Source: Cephalopachus bancanus (Eukaryota > Chordata > Mammalia > Primates > Tarsiidae). Taken from it: 64,000 nucleotides of DNA. The DNA lies in the NCBI GenBank assembly GCA_027257055.1, contig JAPVLO010000870.1, positions 1 to 64,000 on the forward strand, given 5' to 3'. The translations under genes were made by a program, and so were the position numbers. Numbering within the stretch: the first letter of the stretch is position 1; every line of letters starts with the position of its first letter. Below the pieces are notes generated by a model. That model was not told where the DNA came from. It made no database searches and saw only the letters and a list, made by a program, of their open reading frames with translations. Positions 24,725 to 36,299 of the stretch are shown one piece after another.

Positions 24725-24895
24725 CCCCACCCTCACCCCCACCCCGCCTGCAGCTTCTCCGCCTCCACTCCCTCCTACCCCACCCACCCCACCCCATCCC
24801 CACCCCCACCCCCCACCTCCACCCCCCACCTCCACCCCCACCCCATCCTCCCACCCCACCCCACCCCACCCATCCCATCCCATCCCCCACCGGCC
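24725..24895. repeat. CCCCA/CCCAT-rich simple repeat
   Basis: A purine-poor tract of CCCCACC, CCACCTC and CCCATC units. On the minus strand it is G-rich with many GGGG runs and could form quadruplex structures. Confidence 0.9.
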
Positions 24896-24944
24896 CCCAT
24901 GCCCTCAGGTTGGTGCTTACTTATGTCTAAGCCCCTCCCCGAGG

Positions 24945-25050
24945 GCTGCCATTGGCTGGAGGCGTGGCTCGCTGGCCAAAGAAAGCTCAGGGGCGTGGCC
25001 TGGCACCCCGGGAGAGGGTATATACTGGGCAGCCTGGAGGTCGGGCCAGA
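24945..25050 (+). promoter_or_regulatory. TATA-box core promoter in the orphan island
   Basis: In a spacing typical of RNA polymerase II promoters there is an inverted CCAAT (ATTGG, 24951-24955), two GGCGTGGC GC/CACCC boxes (near 24961 and 24992) and TATATACT at 25019-25026. Initiation would be expected near 25050. No downstream gene is recognised, so the transcript is inferred only. Confidence 0.5.
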
Positions 25051-25621
25051 CCGCTAGCAAAGATGGGCGGGAGACTAGGAGCCTCCAGCATGGGGGAGGG
25101 GTGAGAGGGGAGGGGGAAGGGGGAGGCGGGAGGGGAGAGGGGGAGGGGTAGGGGTGGGGCTGGGCGTGGGGAGAGGGGAGAGAACACAACCACCCCAAGC
25201 AGCAAAAAGGGAACCAAGCGAAGGCCCTCCACTCCCCCCAGTCCGAGGGCACTTTCCAGCTGAGCGACCCACCCTGGCTCCTCCTCTTCTTCCCCTCGAC
25301 TCCGCCCTCCCGAGGCTCCGCCCCGGCCCTCCCCCGGCACGGACGCCCCTCCGCCCGCACCCCTTCTCCCGAAGCCCGCGTGCCCACCCCTCCTCCGTCC
25401 TCTTCCCGCCCACGAGTGCCCTTCTGGATCTCCCAGGTGCCCTGGCGGGTGCCCCAGACGGCCACGAAGGCCGAAGGGCCCCTTCAAGGGAGTTTCAGGG
25501 AAAAAGCCGCCCCCACGCGACCGCCGCTTCAAGAAAACCTCAGAAAAGGAAGGGGCCGACACTCTCCGGTCACTGTCATCGGCATATATGAGCACACACA
25601 CATGCTTGCACAAACACGCAT

Positions 25622-25660
25622 TCTATTAATTATGTTTCTCTGGAGAACCCTGACTGATAC
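25622..25660 (+). repeat. Short tail of an interspersed repeat
   Basis: TATGTTTCTCTGGAGAACCCTGACTGATACC matches the end of the repeat family at 1140-1500; quoted here only as its landmark TCTGGAGAACCCTGACTGAT. Confidence 0.5.
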
Positions 25661-25769
25661 CCTTTCCTGTAAGCAACTAAAGGCCCTAAGAAGAACCAAA
25701 TGTCCCATCCTCTGAAAAGTCAGCAACAGCCTTCCAACCACCAAAATGTGGACACGATGACTAAAGAAC

Positions 25770-28150
25770 TAAGATCATATGCTGATTGCATATTTAGTTT
25801 TATTAGAAACTGCCAAACTCTTTCAGAGTGACTGTAACAGTTTCTCCACCTCCTTGCCAGCATTTGGTATTGACACTATTTTTTATTTTAGCTGTTACGA
25901 TGGGTGTATTGTGATATTTTTATGGTTTTCATTACATTTGGCAATAAGCAATGATACTGAACATCTTTCCATGTGCGTATTTGCAATCTGTGAATTCTCT
26001 TTGCCTTTTTTAGGGGCTAGAGTTTCAGTACTGTGTTGAATAAGAGTGATGACAGCCAAGAGCAGACATCTTTGCCTAATCTTAAGGTGAAAGTATCCTG
26101 TCTTCCACTTTTAAATAACGATGTTATCTGTAGGTTTTGTGTTCATGCTCCTTAGCCAGTTGTGGCAATTTCCCTCTATTACTAATTTGCTAAGATTGTT
26201 ATCATGAATGCATGTTGATTTTTGTCATATTTTTCTGCCTCAAATTAATATAATTATATGATAACAATAATTATATGACTTTTCTTCTTTAACCTGTTGA
26301 TATGGTAGATTACAACAATTGATTTTCAGATGTAGAACCAGTCATGATGTGTAATCCATTTTAGACATTTCTGGATTCACTTTACTAATATTGTGTTGAT
26401 AATGTTTGCACTTAAATTCCTAAGAGATATTGGTCTTGTAGTTTTCTTTTTGTGTGTGTGTATGATCTTTATCTTTGGTATCAGAATATTAAGGCCCATA
26501 TAAAATGATTTGGAAAGTGTTCACTTAGCCTCAGTTTTTGGGGAAATTTTGTTTGGAATTGTATTATTCTATCCTTAAATAGGTAGACTTCACCTGTGAA
26601 GTCATCTAAGGCTGTAACTTTATTGGTGGGAAAATTTCAAGATTCAACTTACTTAATAGATGTAAGACAGTTCAGATTACTTGCTGCCTTCTTGGTAGTT
26701 TGTGTCTTATAAGGAATTTTCCCATTTGTGGAAAGTTGTTGAATTTTTTGGCATAAGCTTATTCATAATATTCTCTTAATATTCATTGTAATAGCTCTAG
26801 GGTCTGTGGTTTTCTTACCTGTTGCATTGCTGATATTGGTCATTTGTGTCTTCCTTCATTTTGTTATTTAAACCTGTTGATATGGTAGATTACAACAACT
26901 GATTTTCAAATGTAGAACCAGTTATGTCTATAAATTTACTGATTTTATTGACCTTTACAAAACAACAGTTTTTAATGCCATTGCTTTTATTCACTGTTTT
27001 TTTTTCCATTTGAATTTAGCTTACCTTGACTCTACTGTGTTTTTTTTCCTAGTTTCATGAAGTTTTATAATGTATTTAAATATCCTTCTAAGTACTGCCT
27101 TAGTTGCATTCCACAATTTTTGATACGTTATATTTTCATTTTAATTAAATTCCAGAAAAAGTTCCCTTGGGATTCTTTCTTTGATCAACAGGTTATTTAG
27201 AAGTGTAGTTTTAAATGTCCTAATATTTTGTGATTTTCCAAACATATTTCTGTTACTGATTTTTTTTTTTTTTTGAGTTGAAATCTCACTCTGTCGCCCA
27301 GACTGGAGTGCAGCAGTACGCTCACGGCCACCCCAGCATTGACCTGCTGGGCTCCGGCTTCTGCCTCAGTCTTCCAAGTAGCTGGAACTACAGGCGAACA
27401 CTACCACACCTGACTAATTTTTGATTTATTGTAGAGATGAAGTCTCGCCAAGTTGCCCGAGCTGGTCTCGAACCCGCGGGCTCAGGCAATCCACTCTCCT
27501 CGGCCTCCCAAAGTGCTGGGATTACAGGCTGAGCCACCGAGCCTGGCCTGTTACTGATTTCTAATCTAATTTTGCTGTGTACAGGAACAACTTTTTATTA
27601 CTTCAACCCGTTTTTACTCAGACTTCTTTTATAGCCCAGGACATAGGCTATCTTGGTAAGTATTCTATGTGCACCTAAAAACAAAGTGTATCCTGAAATG
27701 AATGTTGTTGAGTGCAATGTTCTCCTATAGATGTCAATCATATCATGTTAGTTGATAATGCTGCACAAGTCTTCCATATTTTTATTGGTGCTTGTGCACT
27801 AGTTCTATCAATTATTGAAAAAGGAGTAATGAAATTCACAAATACAATTTTAGATTTGTGTATTTCTCCCATAAGTTTTCGTTTCATTTATTTTGAAGGT
27901 CTGTTATTAGGTGTATATACACTTAAGATGACTATGTCTTCTGGATAGATTGCTTCCTTTGTCGCTGTTTAAGATCGATTTTTAATCCTTGATAACATTT
28001 TTTGTTCTGAAATCTGTTTTATCTGATGTTAGTATGGCTAATACACGGTACTTAATTTACCATTCTTTTATTTCTGATTTGTCTGTTTCTTCGTATTTAA
28101 GGTAGGGTTTTATGGAAAGATATAACTGGATCATTCCTTTTATCAAATGT
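25770..28150 (-). repeat. Old L1, antisense, with an Alu inserted
   Basis: Long antisense L1 ORF2 sequence with landmarks CTTAGCCAGTTGTGGCAATT, TAGTTTTCTTTTTGTGTGTG and GCTGTAACTTTATTGGTGGG. Part of the sequence is duplicated: AACCTGTTGATATGGTAGAT and its flank occur near 26290 and 26870. No frame is intact. Confidence 0.7.
27263..27549 (-). repeat. AluL-type SINE with target-site duplication
   Basis: A reverse Alu flanked by exact CTGTTACTGATTT repeats (27250-27262 and 27550-27562), inserted into the old L1. Confidence 0.93.
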
Positions 28151-28159
28151 GAAAATCTT

Positions 28160-28430
28160 TGCCTTTTAATTGAAAGATTTAACCTAACCAAAGGTTATGT
28201 AATCTCCCCAGGAGAAGCCTACATGCAATGACTGGTCAGCTCAGGCATATAAAAACTGGACCCCTTTGATTCAGTTCCAGATAACTCAGAAGGGCCACGC
28301 CAGCTCCAGAGTTCCCCACGGAGTGGGGTGAAGCTTCTATTTTGACTGAGTCACAGCTCAACACTTTCTCTGCTACCTCTCCCTCCCTACTTCCTTCACT
28401 TCCTCACAGATGTTGTTTCTGAAAATACTT
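28160..28430. other. Unassigned sequence, LTR-like in style
   Basis: It contains GACTGGTCAGCTCAGGCATA followed by a TATAAAA box-like string and a pyrimidine-rich end. It resembles an old dispersed repeat that I cannot name. Confidence 0.3.
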
Positions 28431-28469
28431 TCCAATAATCTTCCTGCATGCAAACCTCTTGGGAATCTG

Positions 28470-29440
28470 ACCAAATACAGTTTTTAAATAGAGCTAAACA
28501 TATACAAACTCCATGTCCTGGAAATTCCACTTCTAAGTATTTTCCCCCAAAATAAATGAGTCCATATGCCTACAGGAATATTTGCATAAAAATATTTGTA
28601 TGAGACATCCCTAGCATGGTTATAAAAGCCCCAAATGGAAACAACCCAAATGTATTTTAACAGGTAAATGGCTAAACAAATTGTGATATGTCCATAGAGT
28701 GGAATTCAGCAATAAGAATGAAAAAATATTGATCCATGCAACAAAATGAATGACTCTCAATCTTGACACAACAGAGTGCATTCTATAATGATCCCAAATA
28801 TGTAAAGTTCAAGAGCGTGTACGATGAGTTTATAGATGGCAAAAAGAATAGTGGAAGCCTTGGATGAAGGAAGATTGAATAGAAAATGTAATGGAGAACT
28901 GGCTGGTCATGAAAAAGTCTACATCTTTATTTTGATGGGGGGCACACGAATATTTGCATTTGTCAAAATATGTCTATGGACTCAAAATCTATGCCAGTTA
29001 TTTTTCAAGATTAAATTTGAATAAAGATTAAAATTCGAGTAAAGCTAAGCAAGGTTGTTAATAAATGTGTCGTCAGGTAATAAAACTAATGGAAAAAAAT
29101 AAAATGAAAATTACAAAACTCCCCTTTGCCATGAAGGAAGTTGGTTACAATTTATTTAGGTGGACCTCTGCATTGCTAGCAATCTATGTATAGACTCGTG
29201 TGGTGGGTATATGGATGTAAGCTTCATAGTCACTGTTAACCTCTATGTATTTGCAGTTTTTGCTTGTTTGTTAAATTTGACACTTACAGAAAACATTTAG
29301 ATACATACATTTAAAACAGAGGATTGGTATACAAAATATATAAGGAGCACTCATAAACTAACAAGAAGACAACCTGCTAGAAAAATGGGTAAATTTATCA
29401 ACAGGAGTTTTACAGACAATGAAGCACAACTGGTCCACGT
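28470..29440 (+). repeat. Old L1 fragments, sense
   Basis: CCTGGAAATTCCACTTCTAA, AAAAGCCCCAAATGGAAACA and GTGGAATTCAGCAATAAGAA are sense L1 ORF2 3' landmarks. A second sense piece lies at 29285-29440 (CAACCTGCTAGAAAAATGGG). Confidence 0.65.
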
Positions 29441-29449
29441 GCATTTTTA

Positions 29450-30714
29450 AACAGTTATGTTGAGATATAATTCACCTCTCATGCAGGTCATCCATTTAAA
29501 TTGTACAGTTCATTGTGTTTAGTCATGCATGTATTTACCTATTAGTTGTCTGTCCTCCCTCCCCTCCCCCCCCTCCATCTTTGCAGCCCCACACATCAGA
29601 ATGCAAGATCCTGGAGGACAGGGGCTTTGTCTTGTTGTCTTATTCAGTTGCTGTGTCCTGATATCTAGAATGTTGCCTCAGACTTGTAGGTCCTTGACAG
29701 AAGTTTGTCAGTTGACTGGAATCAAGGTAGTGAAGATGGAGAAAGGTGAATTGATGAGATGGATTTCTAGGACCTGGAAAGGTATAGGATGTGGGGACTG
29801 AGGGAGAAGGGTGGGTCGTGATGACTTCCAAATTTCTGGTTTGGACTACTCAACAATTGTTGATGTCAATAACAGAGCTATTGAATATTGGGGGCTACAA
29901 ATGATCAGAGGTGGAATGACATCTTATAGTGAAAAAAACAACGATACAGGAGGTAGAAAAACTGGGCTATAGTCCTGAATTTCTTGTGTGATGCTGATCA
30001 GACCACTGCACACTTCTGGACCTTTTTGTTTTGTGAATTAGTAGATTTGGGCTAAACATTTTCTGGGATTTGACACATAGATCTTGGCAAATACTTCAGG
30101 ACTTGTAGAATCTGACTACAGAGTTATGTCTCATTGAATCCATACCCTTTAATTGACCTCCACCTGGGAGCACAAGCCTGTCCTGACATCAAGTTTCACC
30201 CAGGGATAGCTAAGCTCTCAGAGTACACAGGCGCTTACAGGCAAGCCTCTCATCCACACTTAGGCTGAAACACGACGTATTTCCTTCCTTTGGCATTCCT
30301 GCCGACACTGTTCATTTCTGTGCCCAGCGAAGCCAGGAGAGGGCAGCTCCTCACCACTGCCACTGCCAGCAGTTGCCTGCACGCAGTGATGATGAGTTTC
30401 CCAAAGTGCTTTTCTTTGGAAACTCCTAAACTGCTGGTCCAATCAAAAGGAAGACCTCAAGATGCCAGAGCGTTCCTTGGGAATCTCATGTCATAGAATG
30501 ATTAGGTATTAACTAAGTAATAAATGTGCTAAACATATTAAAGGACATGTAACAAGGAATGTTTAAAAAACACATAAAAAGAGGAAAACACTATAAAGAA
30601 AGAATGGGCGGATTTGGGCAAAGTGCAAATAGGACCAGGCAAAGAGGCCCCGCCAGGATTCATGGGCAGCTTCCTTCCTGACAAGGCGTTTCAAACCAGG
30701 AGGCTGCTTCTCCT
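29450..30714. other. Mostly unassigned intergenic sequence
   Basis: 29450-29535 is antisense old-L1 3' sequence. A stretch near 29560-29830 is L2-like in style. No gene or RNA is seen in the rest. Confidence 0.4.
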
Positions 30715-32510
30715 TTCCTAGTCTCTTTTTGTGTGTGTGATAAAATACACATCACATAAAATGTACCATCTTAATCATTTTAAGTGCACAGTTTAGTGGT
30801 ACTTCGAGCACATTCACAGCGTTATGCAGTCGTCACCACCATCCATCCACAGATGTCCCAAACTGAAACTGTTTCTGTTAACCACATTCTCCCAGTCCCT
30901 GAAACCCACACTTCTACTGTCTGTCTCTATGGAATGGACTACCCTAGGTCCCTCATATCAGTGACATCATACGGTACTTGACCTTTTGCAACTGGCTTAT
31001 TTCACTTAGCATATTGTCCTCAAGGGACAGTCATGCTATAGCACGCGTCAGAATTCCTTTCCTTGCTAAGGCTTAATCGTATTCCATTGTATGCATACAC
31101 CATATTTGGTTTATCCATTCATTCACTGACGGACATTTGGGTTGTTTACACCTCCTGGCTACTATAAATAATGCTGCTATCAACATGGGTGTATAAATAT
31201 ATCTTCAATCTGCTTTAAATTCTTTTGGATATATGCCCAGAAATGAGATTGTTGGATCATATGGTAGTTTTTTCATTTCTTTTTTCTTTCTTTTTTTTTT
31301 TTTTTGAGGAATGTCCATAGTGTGTCTCACCGTGGCTGCACCATTTTACATTCCTACCAACAGTGCACAAGGGTTCCAGTGTCTCCGCATCCTCACTTTC
31401 ACTTGTTATTTTCAGTTTTGTAGATAGTGGTCATCATAGTGGGTGTGAGGTAGTTTTCATTTGCATTTCCCTAATACTTAGTGATGCCAAGAATCTTTTC
31501 ACGTGTTTATTAGTCATTGGTCATTTCTATATCTTCTTTGGAGAAACATCAATTCAAGACACTTGCCCACTTTTTACTCTTTTGATTTTTGTTACTGTTG
31601 TTCCTTTGTAAAAATTCTTTATATATTCTCCACAATAGCCCCTTACCAGATACAATAATTGCAAATATTTTCTCCCGTTCCAAGGTTTGCCTTTTCAAAC
31701 TGTTGTTTGTTCCTTTGATGTGGAGAAGTTTTTAATTTTGACGTAGTCCCATTTGTCTATTTGTTCTTTTGTTGCCTGTATTTTTGGGTAGTGTCCAAGA
31801 AAGCATTGCCAATGTCAAGAAGTGTTTCCTGTATGTTTTCTTCTAAGCATTTTAGGGTTTTGTTGGAGAATTCCAGATCCAGGCTCATGTACAGATGTGC
31901 AGTTGAGGCCAAACACAGACACACAGGTGCTTGGACATAGAGAAAGTTTATTCAATTTGGCCAAAGCTAGAAGGCAGGAAGGCAAGATCTCTCAACTCCA
32001 CCTTAACAAAAAGAAGAAGCCGGGAGTTTTGATACAGGTTGAGAATAATGAAGGGGGAGTTTCAGGAACTGAGGGAGAAAGTCTGTGTTTCTTCAATCTC
32101 AGACATAATACCTTGAGCAAACAGACCTATGGGTGTCAGCAGCTGGTCACAACGTCCTTCAAGGCATTCATACCTTCTGCAAATTTTCTCTGTGACCGTA
32201 AAGTTGTGTCCCCTTGCTTGACAAACATTGCATCGGCAGTTTGGAATTATATTGTGGGAACAAGGAACATTGGGTAAAAAACACGTGGTTATTAAGTGCA
32301 AGCAGGCAAGGGCCCGATCAGAATTGTCATTATTTCAGTCACTAAAAAATCGGGGTGCTGAGATCCCAAGGGACTTGGTGACAGTTTTAGCACTTATGTT
32401 TAGTTCTTTGATCCATTTTTTGGTAATTTTTACATATGGCGTAAAGTAAGGATCCAACTCCATTCTTTTGCATGTGGATAATCAGTTATTCCAACATCAT
32501 TCGTTGAAAT
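30715..32510 (-). repeat. Old L1, antisense, split by a solo LTR
   Basis: Antisense L1 3' UTR and ORF2 sequence (TTAAGTGCACAGTTTAGTGG, TATGCCCAGAAATGAGATTG, CACTTATGTTTAGTTCTTTG, TTTGCATGTGGATAATCAGT). The L1 is continuous on both sides of an LTR at 31861-32383, so the LTR is the younger insertion. Confidence 0.75.
31861..32383 (-). mobile_element. Solo LTR inserted in an old L1
   Basis: A 523-bp segment starts TGTTGGAG and ends TTGGTGACA, so it has TG...CA termini. It interrupts L1 sequence that resumes on the other side and is flanked by a short GTTT direct repeat. A minus-strand AATAAA (from TTTATTCAATTTGG near 31950) suggests minus orientation. No internal retroviral sequence is present. 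The family is not assigned. Confidence 0.6.
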
Positions 32511-34127
32511 TCCTCAGATCCTAAAGCAAGAGGTGACAAGGAGCAGAATGAATGAGGGTGACAAGACCTCCCTCCTGCTGAGCCACTCATGCATTTGAGG
32601 ACCCTGGGTGTGAATTCATTCATTCATGCATTGTGCAATGTCCAACCCCAGAGTTCACGACCTCCATAACATGTGGGGACTCTGTGGAATTAGATGGTGG
32701 AAGAATGCATTGTTATTTTCGCTAGTCTCCAACTGAACTTTATCATCATGGATAATGAATGCAGGCAAGCAACTTCAGGGAGATTAACAGTACTTGTTAC
32801 TTTGTCACCAAGAGAGATGCCTGATATTTCCACATCACATTAAATATCCTTTACGCTACTTCCAGATTACAGTCATTATGAGACCTGCCACTCAATTTTA
32901 TGATTTAAGCATTAATGAAGATGCATGTGTATTTTATGATATTGCAAGTGTGCTTTTAAAAATATTTTGATAACTGTATTTATTTTGTGTTCCTACCTAT
33001 TTTATTTCATGCATTCAAAAACATTATTCCGAGAAGAGACCCATAGGTTTCTGCAGACAAGCAAAGGGAAGGGTCAGAAGCCTCACTCTGTGCTGGGCGC
33101 TGGGGACACAGCAGCCCATGACATAGACCTCTGTCACTGGCTTTGAGAAGATCCCAGCATACAGATGTGTAGCTACAATGCAGTCTGGGGATTTCTGTGC
33201 CGGGATCATCAGGCACAGGGAACAACACAACTCCAGACTGATCAGTCCTTTCTCGAAGGTTTCTGTGTGAGGAAGCCTAGCCACTCATTAGTCTGGAGGT
33301 ATGGCCCTGCCCCTGGTGACCTGTTTACCCTTCTTTGTTCAGCTTTGCCCCCTCGGCAGTCAAAGATTAGTTCCCATCCCCCTCTTCGGCTGACACCAGA
33401 TGTATTCAGCTGTGGGAGCAGAGATGCTTGGTGTGCTCTCGGTAGCTATGGAAATCCCAGGGTTTCCCTAGCAACAGCTCCGGATGGGTCTTGTTGCTAG
33501 GGAACGCTGGGATTTCCCAGGTTGTGGGACTAACAAGACGGTTCTGGACCCAGAGCAGAGAGGTGCAAGCGCAGCTTTAGGTCTGAGACCCAGGGGATAG
33601 GTGATCACCTTTGACTCTGATCCTTTCGGGGTACCCAGGCCCATAGTGAAAGGGGGCTGCATCCAGGGTGAAGGGATCTTGAGAGGTAGATGAGGAAGAA
33701 GTGCTGTGGGTAAGCAAACTAATTAGAAAAGTCCAAATGAGCCCAACAAATGCCAGGAAGTGGAAGATGCTAGATTCAGAAAGCTCTCAAACTTCGAGTC
33801 CAGCACTCGACTGTTTCTAAGGCACTTTCCCTGAGGTTATCACATAGCACATACCTGTTTGGTTTCAAGAGAAAGCCCAAGATTAGAACCAAGGCCAGTC
33901 TTGGGCTTGATAGTTTTTAAACAAGGGATCTCACATTTTTATTTTGCACTGGCCTCAAAAGTTATGGAATCAGTCCTAGTTAGAACTTATTTCACAAAAG
34001 AGAAAACTGCCCTGTAGGAAGAAGTTGTAATTAGCCCATGTTTAAGTGGACTAGTACCCAACAGAGCTTGACCAAAAGAGGACTTCAGCATGAGAAGGAG
34101 ATCCTGGGTTCCCATTTCTTAAGAAGT
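32511..34127. other. Unassigned intergenic sequence with a MIR-like piece
   Basis: The string GTGCTGGGCGCTGGGGACAC (33092) is MIR-like. Otherwise no gene is seen. The stretch holds the inverted repeat described at 33450-33517. Confidence 0.4.
33450..33517. repeat. Inverted repeat with X-box and kappaB-like motifs
   Basis: The arms are 33450-33476 and 33492-33517, separated by 15 bases. They pair with one mismatch and a one-base bulge. Each arm has an RFX X-box-like core (CCCTAGCAAC on the left, GTTGCTAGGG on the right) and GGAAATCCC or GGGATTTCC. Confidence 0.85.
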
Positions 34128-34381
34128 CTTTTTTTTTTTTGAATCAGGGTCTCATTCTGTTGACCTCCTTGACTCAGGCAATCCTCCCTCCTCAGCCTCC
34201 CAAGTAGCGGGGACTACAGTTGCGTGCCACCACGCTCAGCTAATTTTTCCATTTTTTTGTAGAGATGAGGTCGCACTATGTTGCCCAGGCTAGTCTTGAA
34301 CTCCTGACCTCAAGGGATCCTCCCACCTAGGCCTCCCAAAATGCTGGCATTACAAGTGTGAGTCACCGCACCCAGTCATCT
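34128..34381 (-). repeat. Old Alu, 5'-monomer partly deleted
   Basis: A reverse Alu (GAATCAGGGTCTCATTCTGT to GTGAGTCACCGCACCCAGTC) lacks part of one arm around TTGACCTCC. Confidence 0.8.
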
Positions 34382-34557
34382 TAGGAAGTCTTGAAGAAGG
34401 TGTTAGTTTCCTGCTGTCCTGGCTCTAGTATGAAGTGGACATGTCCCATGTTTGTCCCCTAGTCACTATTTCCAGAGCAACAAGAAAAGTCCCATGCAGC
34501 ACTGTAGGCAACCTTCCATTTAGTGAGGGTCTGCATGTCAGACTCTGGTATGATACC

Positions 34558-35245
34558 TGTTAGTGGCTAATTTGTGTCTCTCAAAATTTCTATGTTGAAG
34601 TGACCATATGCCCTAATCCAATATGCTGGTGCCCTTATAAGAAAAGGAGAGGAGATTAGGCCAGATGCGGTGGCTCACACCTATAATCTCAGCACTTTGG
34701 GAGGTCAAAGTGAGAGGATCACTTGCGCCCAGGAGTTTGAGGCGAGCCTGGGCAATATAGCAAATCCTCAACTCTGCAAAAAGGTTTTTAAAAATTTAGC
34801 TGGGCGTGGTGGTGCACACCTGTAGTTCCAGTTACTTGGGAGGCTGAGGCAGATGGATCACTGCAGTCTCGACCTCCTGGGTTTAGGTGATCCATCTGCA
34901 TCACACAGAAGGAAGATCACATGAAGACATAGGGAGAAGACGGCTGACTATACACGGGGAAGAAAGGTTTCAGAAGAAATCAACCCTGCCCACCTTTGAC
35001 CTCAGACTTCTAGCCTCCAGAACTGGGAGACAAAGTTTCTTTTTCTTTTCTTTTCTTTTCTTTCTTTCTTCCTTTTTTTTTTTTTTGTTTTGTTTTTTTG
35101 AAAGCAGACTTGATTGAGAGGACAGGAAAAGTTCTCATAGTGAGAGGGAGGAACCCGAGGGGGTTACCCAAGAGTGTTTCTATGCTTTAAGACATTCAGT
35201 CTGTGGTGCTTTGTTATGGCAGCTGGAGCAGGTTAATATAATATT
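34558..35245 (+). repeat. MaLR-type LTR, sense, split by an Alu
   Basis: Left half: CTAATTTGTGTCTCTCAAAA and TGCCCTTATAAGAAAAGGAG. Right half: AGGAAGATCACATGAAGACA and CTTCTAGCCTCCAGAACTGG, closing with GTGCTTTGTTATGGCAGC. A TTTC-rich tract (35038-35098) interrupts the end. Confidence 0.7.
34660..34900 (+). repeat. Alu inserted in a MaLR LTR (3' rearranged)
   Basis: A sense Alu (GGCCAGATGCGGTGGCTCAC) lacks its normal 3' end. It terminates in a segment (GCAGTCTCGACCTCCTGGGT) in the opposite orientation, so the 3' part appears inverted. Confidence 0.75.
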
Positions 35246-35304
35246 CTTCCCTCCTCCCACATCTGTGAGGGAAAGACTCTGACTACTTCATGGAGGAGAG
35301 ACCC

Positions 35305-35381
35305 TAGACTCTGAACTGTTTATCTTGTTCAGGGTCACATAAACTACTAGGCAACCGTGTAGGGACTTGAACCCAGGTTGA
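35305..35381 (+). repeat. MIR fragment
   Basis: CAGGGTCACATAAACTACTA followed by CTTGAACCCAGG is a typical MIR core and 3' segment. Confidence 0.55.
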
Positions 35382-35654
35382 TCTGACCCCTAAGTCTTTG
35401 CTTACAACTTGGCCAACTTGCAGAGGATTGCATTCCAGCTTGTTCAAATCAGACCATCCGGAGCCCTGTCCCAGGCATACCCATCCATCTGCTGCCCTGT
35501 GGGCTCAGGGGTTTCCTGGCACAAGGAGGCACAAGGTCAGTGGGGTAGGTAACCTTTCTAATCCAGGAAAACACGAGCTGTGGATGGAGAGCACAGGGGT
35601 CAGGGGAGCACCGAGAGGGGTACAGATCCAGCCTGGAACAGTCCAGAAAGATTC
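35382..35654 (+). repeat. 273-bp duplicated segment, copy 1
   Basis: Base-for-base comparison with 37854-38126 gives equal length, no gaps and five differences, all transitions (about 98% identity). The sequence itself is not a repeat family that I recognise. Confidence 0.95.
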
Positions 35655-36290
35655 CCCTAGAGCATGTGACAGGTAAGCTGATCTTGTAGAATAAGAAATC
35701 TGTTGAGAGGAGATGGAAAATAAAGGAACACTGTAGACATGTGGGTATGCAAAGGCTTAGGAATCCAGCAACTTAAGAGAAAGAGTTCAGAGTAAATATA
35801 GCAAAAGATGGCTCAGAGGCTGCCATCTGGGATCAGGAACAAGATATGATTATAGAGAAATGAAAACGAGCTTGTTTTCTGACTTAGAAGCTATTTCTGA
35901 GGCCAGAACAGTCATTGCCTGTCTAATGTTCATGTCAGATTGCATTGCTTGTGGTCAAAAGCTGTTTCACAATATTCAGAGCAAAGAGCAGGAACTACGT
36001 GATTTTTCAGAGCAATATTCAGAATAAATGTAAATCTCTGCCTTAAATAGGACGTTGCAGAGCATTTACATAAAGAACAATCCATCTAATAGATCACAGC
36101 GCTAATTCACAAGGTATTTAAAGTCCACTTAGCACTGATGTTTAAACCCCTCAGCATCGCAGAGATATTTAAAGGTATAAAGTCTCCATGCATGTTTCCT
36201 CTCACTGTCCCAACCTGTTATTTTCTCCCTCTTTAAACACTTGCCTTATTCTGTTGTCTAGAATGTGTCTTTCTACGCTGTTTTAAATCC
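35655..36290. other. Unassigned intergenic sequence
   Basis: AT-moderate sequence lying between the two 273-bp copies. No gene or clear repeat is seen. Confidence 0.4.
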
Positions 36291-36299
36291 TTTCTGGAA

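Larger units (their letters stand above)
23940..25600. other. Orphan GC-rich, CpG-rich island
   Basis: GC content and CpG frequency rise sharply against AT-rich neighbours; CG dinucleotides are frequent at 24040-24560 and 25240-25570. A C-rich simple tract lies at 24725-24895. Long frames open on both strands (for example 145 codons at 25154, 208 codons minus at 24987) reflect base composition; their proline, glycine and arginine content shows no domain. The island contains a credible promoter but no gene I can name. Confidence 0.6.

Noticed and set aside
24987..25613. 208-codon minus-strand and 145-codon plus-strand frames in the GC-rich island
   Set aside because: They overlap on opposite strands, are dominated by G, P, R and S from base composition, and show no domain.
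31861..32383. Possible retroviral coding genes near the solo LTR
   Set aside because: No gag, pol or env frame lies beside it; the flanks are L1.
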